Positions 25,464 through 34,470 of a stretch of DNA of 64,000 bases are shown here, piece by piece. Each line of letters starts with the position of its first letter. The stretch's first letter is position 1. The notes under the pieces are model-generated. The model ran no database searches and was not told where the DNA came from. It saw only the letters and a program-made list of their open reading frames with translations. Where the stretch lies: NCBI GenBank assembly GCA_033763835.1, contig JANRJS010000016.1, positions 62,001 through 126,000 of the forward strand, written 5' to 3'. The translations under genes were made by a program, and so were the position numbers. The stretch comes from JAPKYZ01 sp033763835. Lineage in GTDB: Bacteria > Acidobacteriota > Terriglobia > Bryobacterales > Bryobacteraceae.

Positions 25464-26914
25464 AACCGGATCACCGCGGCCTCGCCCACCGTGCCCGTTT
25501 TGGGGTCGGCCTTTCCGAAATACTCGACCGTGACGTTGCGCGCGGGACGCTGTACGCCGCACGCCAGGGAGGCCGTTGCCCCTCCGTCGATGACGATTTT
25601 GGATGGATCGGGGACCAGCAATTGAGCGATTTTTCCGTCGACGGCGACGGCCAAGCGCAACCGGGAGCCTAAGCAATCCACGCGCGATAGCTTACCAACG
25701 ATCGTCGTGTCGGGCTTGGGGCCGTCCCACCATTTCTCGACTTTCGTTCCTTCGGGCAACGGCGCCCGGCCCGCGTTCGCCTTCGCCTCTGCGGCCAGCA
25801 CCCGCGCAGTGGCTTCATTTTTCAGGCGCTGCAACTCGCGTTCCTGCGCGAGTTTCTCTTCACGCCGCGCGGCTTCTTCGGCGTCGAGGCGCGCGTCGAT
25901 CAGCGCGGTACGCTTCGCCTGAATTTCGCGCTTCGCCTGTGGATCGCCGGCGGCTTTCTCCGCGCTCGCCCAAGCTTTGTCGGCGTCGGCGAACCGGTTG
26001 TAGGAGTGCATCAGCAGGGCGAATTCGGCCCAAAGCGCGGAGTCGCGCGGGGAAAGCTCGCAAGCTTTTTTGAGATAACCGGCCTTCTTGCCCGGATCGG
26101 ACTCGAGCTTCGCGAGGGCTTTCCAAGGCTCCGGCCACTCGGGTTTGCGTTGGCTGGCTTCCTGGAATTTGCCCGCTGCGAGTAAGCCCATCGCGGTATC
26201 GGGATCGGATTGCGGCTTCAACAACCGCTGGACTGCGCTGGGATCGATGTCGCGCGGGTAGAAATCGCGCGAAGCGTTTAGAGGCTTGCCCGCGAGATCG
26301 TACGTCGGTACGACTTTCGCCTCGAAATGCGCCTTCGCCTCTTTCTCGATTTCGGCGAGCGGCTTGCCGAGGCCGTTGCGCGCCGCGACATCGGGATCGA
26401 CGCCACGTTCGAGATTCGCGATGAAGACTTTCACGCGACCGCGATACTCGTCGCTCGTCACGAGCATGTGTACGCGCGCCCAATCGAGAGTCGGCTGCGC
26501 GGGCGGCTGCCCGAGGATGACGTGCGTACCGGAGACCTCGGCGGTGGAGAGAACGTCGATCAGTCCACGCTCGATCGACGAGGGCATGCGGCCCAGGTTG
26601 TCGTCGATCAAGATGCGCGTGAGTTGCGCGTTCCAGGCGGGGGGAATTTCGTCTTTCTCGTTAAGGACTCCGGTCCAGGAATCTTGCGCGAGCCGCAATT
26701 CGGGCGATGTGGCCGAGCGCTCGACGACGATGCGCACCGGCCAGAGAGTCTTCGGTTCTTTTTTGCCGGTGATCTGCTCGAACGCCCACCGCACCTGTTC
26801 GAGATGGTTGAGCGTGGTTTGGGCGTGCTTGCGATCGCGCGCGCTCATGACTTCGAACGGGCCGGTCTTGATCGACTGCCAGTCCGCGGCGAGCAGCAGG
26901 ATCGCGGTGAGCAC
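25460..26914 (-). CDS. Secreted protein with TPR-like region, function unknown
   Basis: 484 residues from GTG at 26914. A short hydrophobic N-terminus (MLTAILLLAA) then DWQSIKTGPFEVMSARDRKHAQTTL, the kind of opening seen in peptidase-like acidobacterial proteins, though no HExxH is present. Residues about 225-330 have TPR-like helices (GLLAAGKFQEASQRKPEWPEPW), followed by a charged coiled-coil (DARLDAEEAARREEKLAQER) and a beta-rich C-terminus. Its promoter is the best leaderless example in the window (TATAAT 6 bases before GTG). The MFS gene is coupled to its stop codon. Confidence 0.7.
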   Translation of the reverse strand: MLTAILLLAADWQSIKTGPFEVMSARDRKHAQTTLNHLEQVRWAFEQITGKKEPKTLWPVRIVVERSATSPELRLAQDSWTGVLNEKDEIPPAWNAQLTRILIDDNLGRMPSSIERGLIDVLSTAEVSGTHVILGQPPAQPTLDWARVHMLVTSDEYRGRVKVFIANLERGVDPDVAARNGLGKPLAEIEKEAKAHFEAKVVPTYDLAGKPLNASRDFYPRDIDPSAVQRLLKPQSDPDTAMGLLAAGKFQEASQRKPEWPEPWKALAKLESDPGKKAGYLKKACELSPRDSALWAEFALLMHSYNRFADADKAWASAEKAAGDPQAKREIQAKRTALIDARLDAEEAARREEKLAQERELQRLKNEATARVLAAEAKANAGRAPLPEGTKVEKWWDGPKPDTTIVGKLSRVDCLGSRLRLAVAVDGKIAQLLVPDPSKIVIDGGATASLACGVQRPARNVTVEYFGKADPKTGTVGEAAVIRF

Positions 26915-26920
26915 GCCCCG

Positions 26921-26926
26921 ATTATA
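26921..26926 (-). promoter_or_regulatory. Consensus minus-10 TATAAT, leaderless geometry
   Basis: Perfect TATAAT on the minus strand, ending exactly 6 bases before the GTG at 26914. The minus-35 region is not recognisable. With normal spacing, transcription begins at the G of the start codon. Confidence 0.6.
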
Positions 26927-26980
26927 GCGGCGGTCCGGCTACCGAATCCCTGCGACGCGCGTATCGCCGGAGAGGTCTAC

Positions 26981-27365
26981 CTACCAGACGGTCTGAACGG
27001 GATAGTCGCGAAAAATCCGGTCTGCGGTAACTAAAGTCATCCGTTCCGATATCGCTTGGGCGATGAGAATCCGGTCGAATGGGTCTTTGTGGACCGGTGG
27101 TATGAGGCTAAGGTTTGGACGTGTGGAAGGTCGATCGAAAGAACGCCGGACACGCCGAGGCTGGCGAATGCCCATCGAAAGAGTCCAAGGACAATGACGT
27201 TACCAAGCGCTTGGACCGCACCTTGATTTCGATCTCCCACAGAGAAGCCACGCTCGCGTGAAGTGTGTTGCCGGCGTCGGCGAGAGCGGTCCAGGCTTTG
27301 GCGGAAAGCAATTCCGGACTATCGATGGACCAAAGAAGTACATTCGAGTCGAGGAGAAGTTTCAG
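26981..27365 (-). pseudogene. PIN toxin (VapC-like) with two frameshifts
   Basis: The family sequence is scattered over three frames. The N-terminal part LKLLLDSNVLLWSIDSPELL and VASLWEIEIKV is in one frame, WAFASLGVSGVLSIDLPHVQ in a second, and PPVHKDPFDRILIAQAISER with LVTADRIFRDYPVQTVW in the third, ending at 26981. Read together they form a complete PIN toxin of the usual length, so at least two indels have accumulated. The start would be the CTG at 27365 or a lost ATG overlapping the antitoxin end. Confidence 0.75.
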
Positions 27366-27593
27366 TACCGGCCCTCAGGAAGGCGTCGAACTCCTCGTCG
27401 GTCATCGGCTTATCCCATCCTTCGGTAAATTGAATTTCCCTCGGGCGGTACCGAACTGCCGTTTTGGTGCCTCAACGGAGACTAACTTGATCGACGGCTG
27501 GCCCTCGTCGGCGATCAACACTTCCTCGCCGCGCCGCGCGCGCTCGACTAGCGCCTCGAATTGGTCCCGGGCCTCGCGGAGTGTTACCTGCAT
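27366..27593 (-). pseudogene. Phd-type antitoxin with frameshifted tail
   Basis: MQVTLREARDQFEALVERAR then EEVLIADEGQPSIKLVSVEA is a normal Phd antitoxin N-terminus. The frame stops at 27402 after FNLPKDGISR, but a one-base shift just before gives DKPMTDEEFDAFL, the expected Phd tail, running to the toxin start. The DNA-binding half could still be made (63 residues) while the toxin-binding tail is lost. Pair with the broken toxin at 26981. Confidence 0.7.
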
Positions 27594-27599
27594 GGTTCC

Positions 27600-27605
27600 A
27601 AGATA
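27600..27605 (-). promoter_or_regulatory. Minus-10-like element TATCTT, leaderless geometry
   Basis: TATCTT on the minus strand ends 6 bases before the ATG of the Phd-type antitoxin at 27593. Confidence 0.4.
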
Positions 27606-27629
27606 GCCCTTCCGAGTCCGGCGCTCCGC

Positions 27630-28496
27630 TTACTCGTCGTTATTCACGCTGCGGCCGCGAGGAGGCGCGGGGCGCTCCGCGTCTTCGATGGTGACGTTCA
27701 TCGACGACTCGCGCTTTTCGCGAACGACGGTCACGGGAAACGTCTTCTTATCGCGCATCGCGCGGATGGCATTGGTGATTTGGCGCGTCGAATTCACCGG
27801 AGTTCCGTCCACCTTGGTGATCACGTCGCCGACTTTCAATCCGGCTTTCTCGGCGGCTGTGTTTTTGCCGACGCTGCGCACTAGCACGCCATCTTTAACG
27901 CCGAAGAACTCGGCGAGTTGTCCTTCCAGGCCCTCGCCCTCGATGCCGAGCATGCCGCTGCGCCAGCTCATCGTCATCCGCGGAGTGTCGGGCATTTCCA
28001 TGCGCGGCATTTCGATGCGCGGGATTTCGATTCGCATCGGCTCTCCGTCGCGGAAGGCTACCATCGGCTTGCGCTTTGCGGTGGTCAGCGCAAAGGTCTG
28101 TAACTTACCCTCGCGGCTGACGGCGATTTTCACTTCGCGGTTCGGCGGTGTCTCCCGCACGTAGCGCATAAACTGATCGAGCCCCTCGACGCGCTGGCCG
28201 TTAAACTCCATCACCACGTCGCCGGTTTTGAGACCCGCCTTGCTCGCGGGCGAATCCTCGGCGATGCTGGTCAATTCGACGCCGCGCGTTTCGCGCAGCT
28301 TGAGCGCCTTAGCGCGCTCGTCGTCCACATCGGCGACACCGACGCCCAGATAGCTGCCCCCAGCCATTCCCTGACTCATCCAGACCATCGGGGCGGGTGG
28401 AACTGGAGCGGCGGCCGGAGCGGGCGGGACCGTTTGGGCCCAAGCGCCAATGGCGGTCGCAAAAAAACCGGCGGTTCGAAAAACCTTCATACTCAC
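27630..28496 (-). CDS. Exported protein with two PDZ domains
   Basis: 288 residues with a signal peptide (TAGFFATAIGAWAQ). The first PDZ domain spans about residues 45-140 (YLGVGVADVDDERAKALKL, SPASKAGLKTGDVVMEFNGQ) and the second about 185-270 (TAAEKAGLKVGDVITKVDGTPV). A methionine- and proline-rich linker with tandem repeats lies between. There is no protease domain, so it is a peptide-binding adaptor in the periplasm. It overlaps the DUF4097 gene by 4 bases (ATGA) and closes the sigma/anti-sigma envelope operon. Confidence 0.85.
   Translation of the reverse strand: MSMKVFRTAGFFATAIGAWAQTVPPAPAAAPVPPAPMVWMSQGMAGGSYLGVGVADVDDERAKALKLRETRGVELTSIAEDSPASKAGLKTGDVVMEFNGQRVEGLDQFMRYVRETPPNREVKIAVSREGKLQTFALTTAKRKPMVAFRDGEPMRIEIPRIEMPRMEMPDTPRMTMSWRSGMLGIEGEGLEGQLAEFFGVKDGVLVRSVGKNTAAEKAGLKVGDVITKVDGTPVNSTRQITNAIRAMRDKKTFPVTVVREKRESSMNVTIEDAERPAPPRGRSVNNDE
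27993..28037 (-). repeat. Three 15-bp tandem repeats in the PDZ-protein linker
   Basis: Three near-identical 15-bp units (the second is CATTTCGATGCGCGG) encode the repeated R-[IM]-E-[IM]-P pattern of the linker between the two PDZ domains. The unit is a multiple of three, so copy changes keep the frame. Confidence 0.7.
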
Positions 28497-29443
28497 TTCT
28501 CCTCGAGAACTTTTCGCCGAAGCCAGATATTGCCGCCGCCTACGATCTTGAGCGGCGCTCCGCCGCCGTTCAACGAACCGGCCGCTTGCCGCCCGCCTCC
28601 GGGCACTTCGCGGAATTCGCTGGTCACGATTCCCGGCAGCGCGGGGTTGGGAATTCCGGCTTCCACGTTCAACGCCAAATTGGACGGAAGAAAAACCACA
28701 ATGTCACCCCACGCCGTAAACAGGCGGGACGAAAGGATGGGGCCGGAGAACTCGACGAGAACGGTTCCACGCCCCGTTTCGGCGTACACCGCGCCGCCGC
28801 CGCTCTTGAGCCGGATGCCGCCCGAACCGGAGCGGCACTTTGCGCCCGCCCCCGCGGTGGCTTCGATCGATCCGCCCGCCGTTTGCAGATCGACTCCACC
28901 GCCCGCGCGTTCCACGCGAATGTTGCCACCCAGCGTGCGCGCCCAAACGGACCCCTTCACTTCGCCGAGCGTAATATCGCCGCCCTGAGATTCCACGGAA
29001 ACTTCTTCCGCGAAATCCACCTGGACCGGGCCGCCGCCCGAAAAGCAATGGAACAGGCCGACGCGTCCGGCCCGCACCTCGCCGCCCAAGGTGTCGATTC
29101 GCGCACGCTTGAGATTGTTGACTGTAACGCGGCGGGAAGCGCGAATGGCGACGTCGCCGTCGAGGTCGTAAACTTCGGCTTCGCCCGCCGGATTCTCGAT
29201 CACGACGCTCGGGACCGTTCGGGGAACCCGTAAGATCGCGGCTCGCGATTCGACCAGCGAAATTTTCAGCCAGTCCTTTTCGGCCTTCGCCGTTACCGGA
29301 ACGTCGCAAGCGATGTCGGTGCGCGCTTCGCCCTGAAGCTTGACTTTGCCTTGCGCGAAGACTAAGAGGCGGGTGGCTTTGCCGAGAGGTACTGTCTCTC
29401 CGGCCAGGAACGCGAGCAGCAGAACCGCGCTAGAAGATGCCAG
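28493..29443 (-). CDS. DUF4097-type exported beta-helix protein, probable CTG start
   Basis: 316 residues if started at CTG 29443. The frame is open from the TGA at about 29455, and no ATG, GTG or TTG occurs before 29203, which would remove the signal peptide LASSSAVLLLAFLAG and the first strand region. GAAGG lies 6 bases before the CTG, and the gene begins inside the end of the anti-sigma gene. The body has repeated short strands (ESQGGDITLGEVKGSVWART, then GGNIRVERAGGGVDLQTAGG) typical of DUF4097 putative adhesins. Fourth-gene position in an ECF sigma operon suggests an envelope-stress target. Confidence 0.75.
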   Translation of the reverse strand: MASSSAVLLLAFLAGETVPLGKATRLLVFAQGKVKLQGEARTDIACDVPVTAKAEKDWLKISLVESRAAILRVPRTVPSVVIENPAGEAEVYDLDGDVAIRASRRVTVNNLKRARIDTLGGEVRAGRVGLFHCFSGGGPVQVDFAEEVSVESQGGDITLGEVKGSVWARTLGGNIRVERAGGGVDLQTAGGSIEATAGAGAKCRSGSGGIRLKSGGGAVYAETGRGTVLVEFSGPILSSRLFTAWGDIVVFLPSNLALNVEAGIPNPALPGIVTSEFREVPGGGRQAAGSLNGGGAPLKIVGGGNIWLRRKVLEEK

Positions 29444-30338
29444 GGGACGCCTTCATCTCGCGGAGCGCGTTTTGCGTGCGCATCCGCACGTAATCGTTGT
29501 CTTCCTTGCGTAACAGCTCTTGCAAAGGAGCGACGATGTCCTTGTTGCGCGACTGCGTCAACACGTCGATCGCCTGCGCGCGCACGCCGGAGTTGGTGTC
29601 CTTTAAGAGCACGCGCGCCAGCACGGCCCGCGTCTCGGAGTCCTTCGAGTAGGTCTTCAACCCGTCAAGAGCTTTCAAACGGACACCGGGGTTCGTATCG
29701 TGCTCGAGCGCGTAGAGCAAAGCGTCGCGGACTTCCGCCTCGCCCGAACGCGAGCACAGCATCTCCACCGATTCGACGCGCAGTCCCGGATCGTTGGGGT
29801 CTTTCGCCGCCGCCAGCAGCAGTTGTTTGATCGATCGATCTTCGAGCGATCCGGATACGATGCGTTGCCGCGTCTCGTCCAAAACGATCTGCACGCCGTC
29901 GCCCGAAGGGCTAGGCTCCACGTAGCGCACGCGGGAAGCGACGGGCCGAATGTTCTCGGTATCGAAATCGCTCTTTTCCGCGACAGGGTTCGTCATCCGC
30001 CCGCCGAAGAACGCCAACGCCACCGCCGCGAACGCACCCGCCGGTTTCAAATAGGGCGAGTTCCAAACGCGATGCCAAAGGCTGGGCCGAGAGGCGCGCT
30101 CCAACTCCTCGGCCAACGCCCGCCGCAACCCGCGTCTCGCCGAAACCAGCAGACCTTCGGGGACCGGAGTTTCGAACTCGTCGAGCGCCGCGTGCATCGC
30201 GCGCTCGGCTTCGAGCGAACGGGCGCAGTCCGCGCAACCGTCGATGTGCCGCTGAACGTTCTCCTCTTCGTCGAACGATAGTTCGCCGTAAATCAGAAGC
30301 GGCAGCTCTCGCCGTACCGATTCGCAGGTGAGGTTCAT
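29430..30338 (-). CDS. Anti-sigma factor: zf-HC2 domain, membrane helix, HEAT repeats
   Basis: 302 residues from ATG 30338. The N-terminus holds the zinc-binding anti-sigma motif HIDGCADC (H-x3-C-x2-C). One membrane helix follows near residues 115-130 (AGAFAAVALAFFGG). The periplasmic part is a HEAT-like array with repeated motifs such as PGVRLKALDGLK, SGVRAQAIDVLTQ and DYVRMRTQNALREM. The combination of anti-sigma head and HEAT sensor is seen in Acidobacteriota. It overlaps the sigma gene by 4 bases (ATGA), as expected for a sigma/anti-sigma pair. Confidence 0.85.
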   Translation of the reverse strand: MNLTCESVRRELPLLIYGELSFDEEENVQRHIDGCADCARSLEAERAMHAALDEFETPVPEGLLVSARRGLRRALAEELERASRPSLWHRVWNSPYLKPAGAFAAVALAFFGGRMTNPVAEKSDFDTENIRPVASRVRYVEPSPSGDGVQIVLDETRQRIVSGSLEDRSIKQLLLAAAKDPNDPGLRVESVEMLCSRSGEAEVRDALLYALEHDTNPGVRLKALDGLKTYSKDSETRAVLARVLLKDTNSGVRAQAIDVLTQSRNKDIVAPLQELLRKEDNDYVRMRTQNALREMKASPGIF

Positions 30339-30904
30339 ACAAAATCTCCTAACGCGGTTCGCATCTTCTGAGTCGCGCGGAAAAGGCAATTCTTCGCCGC
30401 TTCTTCGCTAGTTCCTAGCGCATCGCCGATGGCCCTTAGCCGCATGCCCTCGTAATGGCGCATTTCGAAAACCATGCGCTCGCGCGGGGTCAATCCGGCC
30501 AGCGTCGATTTGATGCGATCCTTCAGTTGCACTGAAAGCAATTTTCTTTGCGGGTCGGCGACAGCGTGATTGTCCTCGACGACGTCCATGCGATCCCGGG
30601 GACCCTCGGAAGTTTCGACCATCGACGATTCCTCCCGCCGGACCTTCTTCTTGCGCAGAGCGTCGAGGCAAAGGTTCGTCACGATCCGGTACAGCCAAGT
30701 TTGAAAACTGCAATCGAACCGGAACTGATTTAAGTTTTTGTAAACGCGCAGGAAAGCTTCCTGGTAAACGTCCTGAACGTCTTCGCTGGCGCCCAAAAGG
30801 CGATGGGCCAAGCGCAAGACACTTTGGTCGTAGCCGCGGACGAGCCGCTCGAAGGCGTCCTGGTCGCCCGATTGGGCGGCCCGGATCAGGGCTGCTTCAT
30901 CCAT
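30335..30904 (-). CDS. ECF sigma factor (RpoE-like)
   Basis: 189 residues from ATG 30904. Region 2 shows DQSVLRLAHRLLGASEDVQD VYQEAFLRVY and FQTWLYRIVTNLCLD; region 4 shows LAGLTPRERMVFEMRHYEG and the helix-turn-helix AIGDALGTSEEAAKNCLFRA. It directs RNA polymerase to a small regulon and is held by the zf-HC2 anti-sigma encoded next. TACGAT, 11 bases upstream of the ATG, is a candidate minus-10. It leads a four-gene operon with the anti-sigma, DUF4097 and PDZ proteins. Confidence 0.9.
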   Translation of the reverse strand: MDEAALIRAAQSGDQDAFERLVRGYDQSVLRLAHRLLGASEDVQDVYQEAFLRVYKNLNQFRFDCSFQTWLYRIVTNLCLDALRKKKVRREESSMVETSEGPRDRMDVVEDNHAVADPQRKLLSVQLKDRIKSTLAGLTPRERMVFEMRHYEGMRLRAIGDALGTSEEAAKNCLFRATQKMRTALGDFV

Positions 30905-31074
30905 GCCCGACGACCATCGTACCCCGATGGAGGCCACCGCTTCCCCAGACCGGTCCATCGATGGGGTGGACGCGGAGGTCCGCAAAACGTTAGGGCCAAA
31001 GCGCCGAAAGTGCACCGATTTCTCTTGTAAGACATGCCGGGCTGTGATAGCGTTCCGATCCAGGGAGGATCGCA

Positions 31075-34000
31075 ATGCGTCTCGCGTTACCGGCGATTCT
31101 TGTGTTAACCGGCGCGTCTTTCGCCCGGATGGCCGCGCAAACGACGGCCGGTGCGGTGAACGGGACGGTCCGCGATTCGAGCGGAGCGGTGATCCCCAAC
31201 GCCAAAGTCGATTTGAAAAGCGAATCGACGGGCGCCGAGACTACCTCGACGTCGAACGCCAGCGGCTACTTCACGTTCGTGAACGTGCAACCCGGCTCTT
31301 ACACACTGTCGGCGGCGGCTGCCGGTTTCAAGAAAGCGGTGCAGACGGCGTTCACGGTCGGCGTGAACGAAACCGTTACCCGCAACGTATCGCTCACCGT
31401 CGGCGACATCGGCCAGACCGTCGAGGTAACGGCGGAAGCCGCGCTGCTGCAGCAATCGACTTCGGAATTAGGCACCGTGATCGCCGAGCAGGCGGTGAAA
31501 GAGTTGCCGCTGAACGGGCGCAACTTCACCCAGTTGCTCACGCTGACGCCCGGTGCGACCCCGGTGAACACCGCCCAGGGTAATGGCGGCGGCACGGGGT
31601 TTAACGCTCCGCTGGCGCTCCCCGGATCGACGTTTACGATTCCTTCGATCAACGGCCAGTGGAATCGCAGCAACATGTTCCTGCTCGACGGCATCGTCAA
31701 TCAGTTCTTCTTCGGATCGAGCTACGCGATCCTACCGATCATCGACGCGGTGCAGGAATTCAAGGTCCAGTCGCATAACGATAAGGCGGAGTACGGCGGC
31801 GTGCTGGGCGGCGTGATTAACGTCGTGTCGAAATCGGGAGGCAACGAGTTTCACGGCTCGGCCTGGGAGTTTCTGCGGAACGATTTCTTCGATGCGCGCA
31901 ACCCGTTCGCCGACGCGGCGCGCACCGGACCGACCCCATTCCGCCAGAACATGTTCGGAGCCACTGTCGGCGGACCGGTGACGATCCCCAAGCTTTATCG
32001 AGGCCGCGACCGCACGTTCTTCCAGTTCGCTTACGAAGGCTGGCGGTACCGCCGCGCGCAGCAGCAGCTTTACAACGTGCCCACCGATGCCGAACGCGCG
32101 GGCGACTTTACAAACGCGGTGCTGCGGCAGACCGTCTACGATCCGGCCACAACCACCGTCGATCCCACGAATCCGCAGCGGTTCCTGCGGCAGCCATTCG
32201 CGGGCAACGTCGTTCCGGCGTCTCGCATCAACCAAATGACCGCGCGATTTATCGAAGCGTATTTCGACCGCCCAGGCGTGACCGGGGTCGCCGGCTTTAA
32301 CGCCATCAATAGCCGCCCGCAGTTGAGCGATGCCGATACCTATCAGGTCAAGATCGACCACCGGTTTTCGGCAAACGACAACATCTGGTTCCGATGGAGC
32401 GATCTCTCGAACCCGCAGGTCATCCCCAATACGATCAAGACGGACTTCGTCTACACGCAAGATCCGAAGAACATCGCGGGCGGCTGGAATCATATCTTCT
32501 CGCCGCGCGTGATTTTCGACAGCCGCTTCGGATTCGTGTCGCAACCGGTGAACCAGTTCGGTGTCACGGCGGCGGGGCTCGACCCGATGCGGCAGTTGGG
32601 CTACGGCGGCATCGACGAGTTCGGACCCGCGAATATCGCGCTAGCCGCGCCGTACAGCGGATCGAGCATCGCTACGCCACGCCCCAACGTCGACCGTCAG
32701 TACCATTTCAGCGAAGGCTTGAGCTGGGTGCAGGGCAATCACTATCTGAAATTCGGATTCCAGTTCGTTTGGCAGACGCGCGACAACCTCACCACCGGAC
32801 ACACATACAATTTCGAGAGCGCACAGACCGCCGATCCCACTCGCTTTGGCACAACCGGCAATCCGGTCGCGTCGGCGCTGCTCGGTCTTCCGCAGCAGGG
32901 CACGTTCCGCAGTCAGAGTTACCGCACGCAATACGCGAGTTGGGGCGCCTACATCCAGGACGAGTGGAAGATCGCGCCGAAGCTGACTTTCAACTACGGC
33001 GTGCGCTTCGACCACTACAGCATTCCGCATTTGACCAAGGGCATGAACAACGGCTTCGATCACGACACCGGCTTTTGGCTGATCGGTGGCGGCAAGCTTC
33101 CTCCGCCGTGCCGCGAGGTGGGAGTCGCGCCCTGCATTCCGGGCGATGGCACGCTCGCCAGTTTGCCCGACGGCAAATACATCCGCGTCGGAGAACAAAA
33201 AGACTTCCAGTACCCGATCTGGGACAACTGGCAGCCGCGCCTGGGCGTCGCCTGGAACTTACGGGACCGTACGGTGCTGCGCGCGGGCTACGGGCTGGTG
33301 TTCGACGTATTCACCGGCATCTCGCAGTTCTCGCAACAATCGATCGGCACGTGGCCCGACAAGCAGTTCAACCAACCCACGTTCAATTTCGCCGGCGATG
33401 CGCTGACTACCGTGCAGGGCGTGCAGCCGCAAATCAACACTCGCATTCCAGGGCCGACGCCGTTCGGCAGTGCGGGCTGGTACGCCGATCCGCGATTCAA
33501 AAACGCGTACTCGCACCAGTGGAACGTCGAGATTCAGCAGCAGTTTTCGGACACGCTGGTGGCCTCGGTCGCCTATGTTGGCAGCCGCACGGCGCGGCTC
33601 GATAGCAACGGCCTATACAACACGGCTCCCACGCCGGGCCCCGGCACTCCCGCCGAGGTGCGTGCGCGGCGGCCATGGCCGTATCAAACGACGATGAATT
33701 ACAGTCTCTCGCGCGGTGTGGCGCAATACGATTCCTTCCAGATGAAGGTGAACCGGCGCTTCCAGAACGGCTTGCAATTCCTTGCGTCCTACACGTGGTC
33801 GAAATCGATCGACGAGGGAGCGAGCGGCTGGTTCGCCGCCGAAAACGGAGCGTCGCAAGGCAACGCGTCGCTGCAAAACTTTTATGACCCCCGGTCGAGC
33901 CGCGGTCCCTCGGGGTACGACGTGCCGCACTTCTTCTCACTGAGCGGCATCTACGATCTGCCGTTCGGCAAAGGCAAGCCGATGCTGAATTCGGGCTTCG

Positions 34001-34470
34001 CCTCGTACGTGTTCGGGAATTGGCAAACCAACGTGATCGCGCAATTCCGGTCCGGCCAACCGTATACGGTCGCGGTGGTAGGCGACGTCGCGAACATCGG
34101 TAACGAAATCGCGGGCCGCAACTACGCGCGACCGAACTTGATCGGCGATCCAAGACCGGCCACGCCGACCACCCAGTTGTGGTTCAACCCGTCGGCGTTC
34201 TCGATTCCGGTCCTATCGTTCGGCAACTTCGGACGCAACGTGCTGCGCAGCGACAAAGTTAACAACGTGGACTTGTCGGTGTTTAAGAACATTCCAATCT
34301 GGGAGAGCTTGAACATCCAGTTCCGCGCGGAGGCGTTCAACGTCCTGAACATCATGAGCTACGGCGTACCCAATGGATTGCTGAATCAGCCGACCACGGC
34401 GCGGGTGACGTCGATCGCGCAGGGCATTAACCCAAGGCAATTGCAATTGGGAATCAAAGTCCAGTTTTGA
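31075..34470 (+). CDS. TonB-dependent receptor 3 (Oar-like)
   Basis: 1131 residues with a strong GGGAGGA ribosome site. Signal peptide, carboxypeptidase-regulatory-like domain (GAVNGTVRDSSGAVIPNAKV), plug (ELPLNGRNFTQLLTLTPG, AVQEFKVQSHNDKAEYGGVL) and a barrel ending QLQLGIKVQF. It is close in design to receptors 1 and 2. The TPR gene after it starts inside its stop codon (TTGA), so receptor and TPR protein are made together. Divergent from the ECF sigma gene over 170 bases, but there is no evidence that the sigma factor drives it. Confidence 0.9.
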   Translation: MRLALPAILVLTGASFARMAAQTTAGAVNGTVRDSSGAVIPNAKVDLKSESTGAETTSTSNASGYFTFVNVQPGSYTLSAAAAGFKKAVQTAFTVGVNETVTRNVSLTVGDIGQTVEVTAEAALLQQSTSELGTVIAEQAVKELPLNGRNFTQLLTLTPGATPVNTAQGNGGGTGFNAPLALPGSTFTIPSINGQWNRSNMFLLDGIVNQFFFGSSYAILPIIDAVQEFKVQSHNDKAEYGGVLGGVINVVSKSGGNEFHGSAWEFLRNDFFDARNPFADAARTGPTPFRQNMFGATVGGPVTIPKLYRGRDRTFFQFAYEGWRYRRAQQQLYNVPTDAERAGDFTNAVLRQTVYDPATTTVDPTNPQRFLRQPFAGNVVPASRINQMTARFIEAYFDRPGVTGVAGFNAINSRPQLSDADTYQVKIDHRFSANDNIWFRWSDLSNPQVIPNTIKTDFVYTQDPKNIAGGWNHIFSPRVIFDSRFGFVSQPVNQFGVTAAGLDPMRQLGYGGIDEFGPANIALAAPYSGSSIATPRPNVDRQYHFSEGLSWVQGNHYLKFGFQFVWQTRDNLTTGHTYNFESAQTADPTRFGTTGNPVASALLGLPQQGTFRSQSYRTQYASWGAYIQDEWKIAPKLTFNYGVRFDHYSIPHLTKGMNNGFDHDTGFWLIGGGKLPPPCREVGVAPCIPGDGTLASLPDGKYIRVGEQKDFQYPIWDNWQPRLGVAWNLRDRTVLRAGYGLVFDVFTGISQFSQQSIGTWPDKQFNQPTFNFAGDALTTVQGVQPQINTRIPGPTPFGSAGWYADPRFKNAYSHQWNVEIQQQFSDTLVASVAYVGSRTARLDSNGLYNTAPTPGPGTPAEVRARRPWPYQTTMNYSLSRGVAQYDSFQMKVNRRFQNGLQFLASYTWSKSIDEGASGWFAAENGASQGNASLQNFYDPRSSRGPSGYDVPHFFSLSGIYDLPFGKGKPMLNSGFASYVFGNWQTNVIAQFRSGQPYTVAVVGDVANIGNEIAGRNYARPNLIGDPRPATPTTQLWFNPSAFSIPVLSFGNFGRNVLRSDKVNNVDLSVFKNIPIWESLNIQFRAEAFNVLNIMSYGVPNGLLNQPTTARVTSIAQGINPRQLQLGIKVQF

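Noticed and set aside
22291..27593. Frameshifts in toxin-antitoxin genes as pure sequencing error
   Set aside because: Dozens of long genes nearby are uninterrupted, and one toxin also lacks a multi-codon segment; error remains possible only for the single-base case near 22852.
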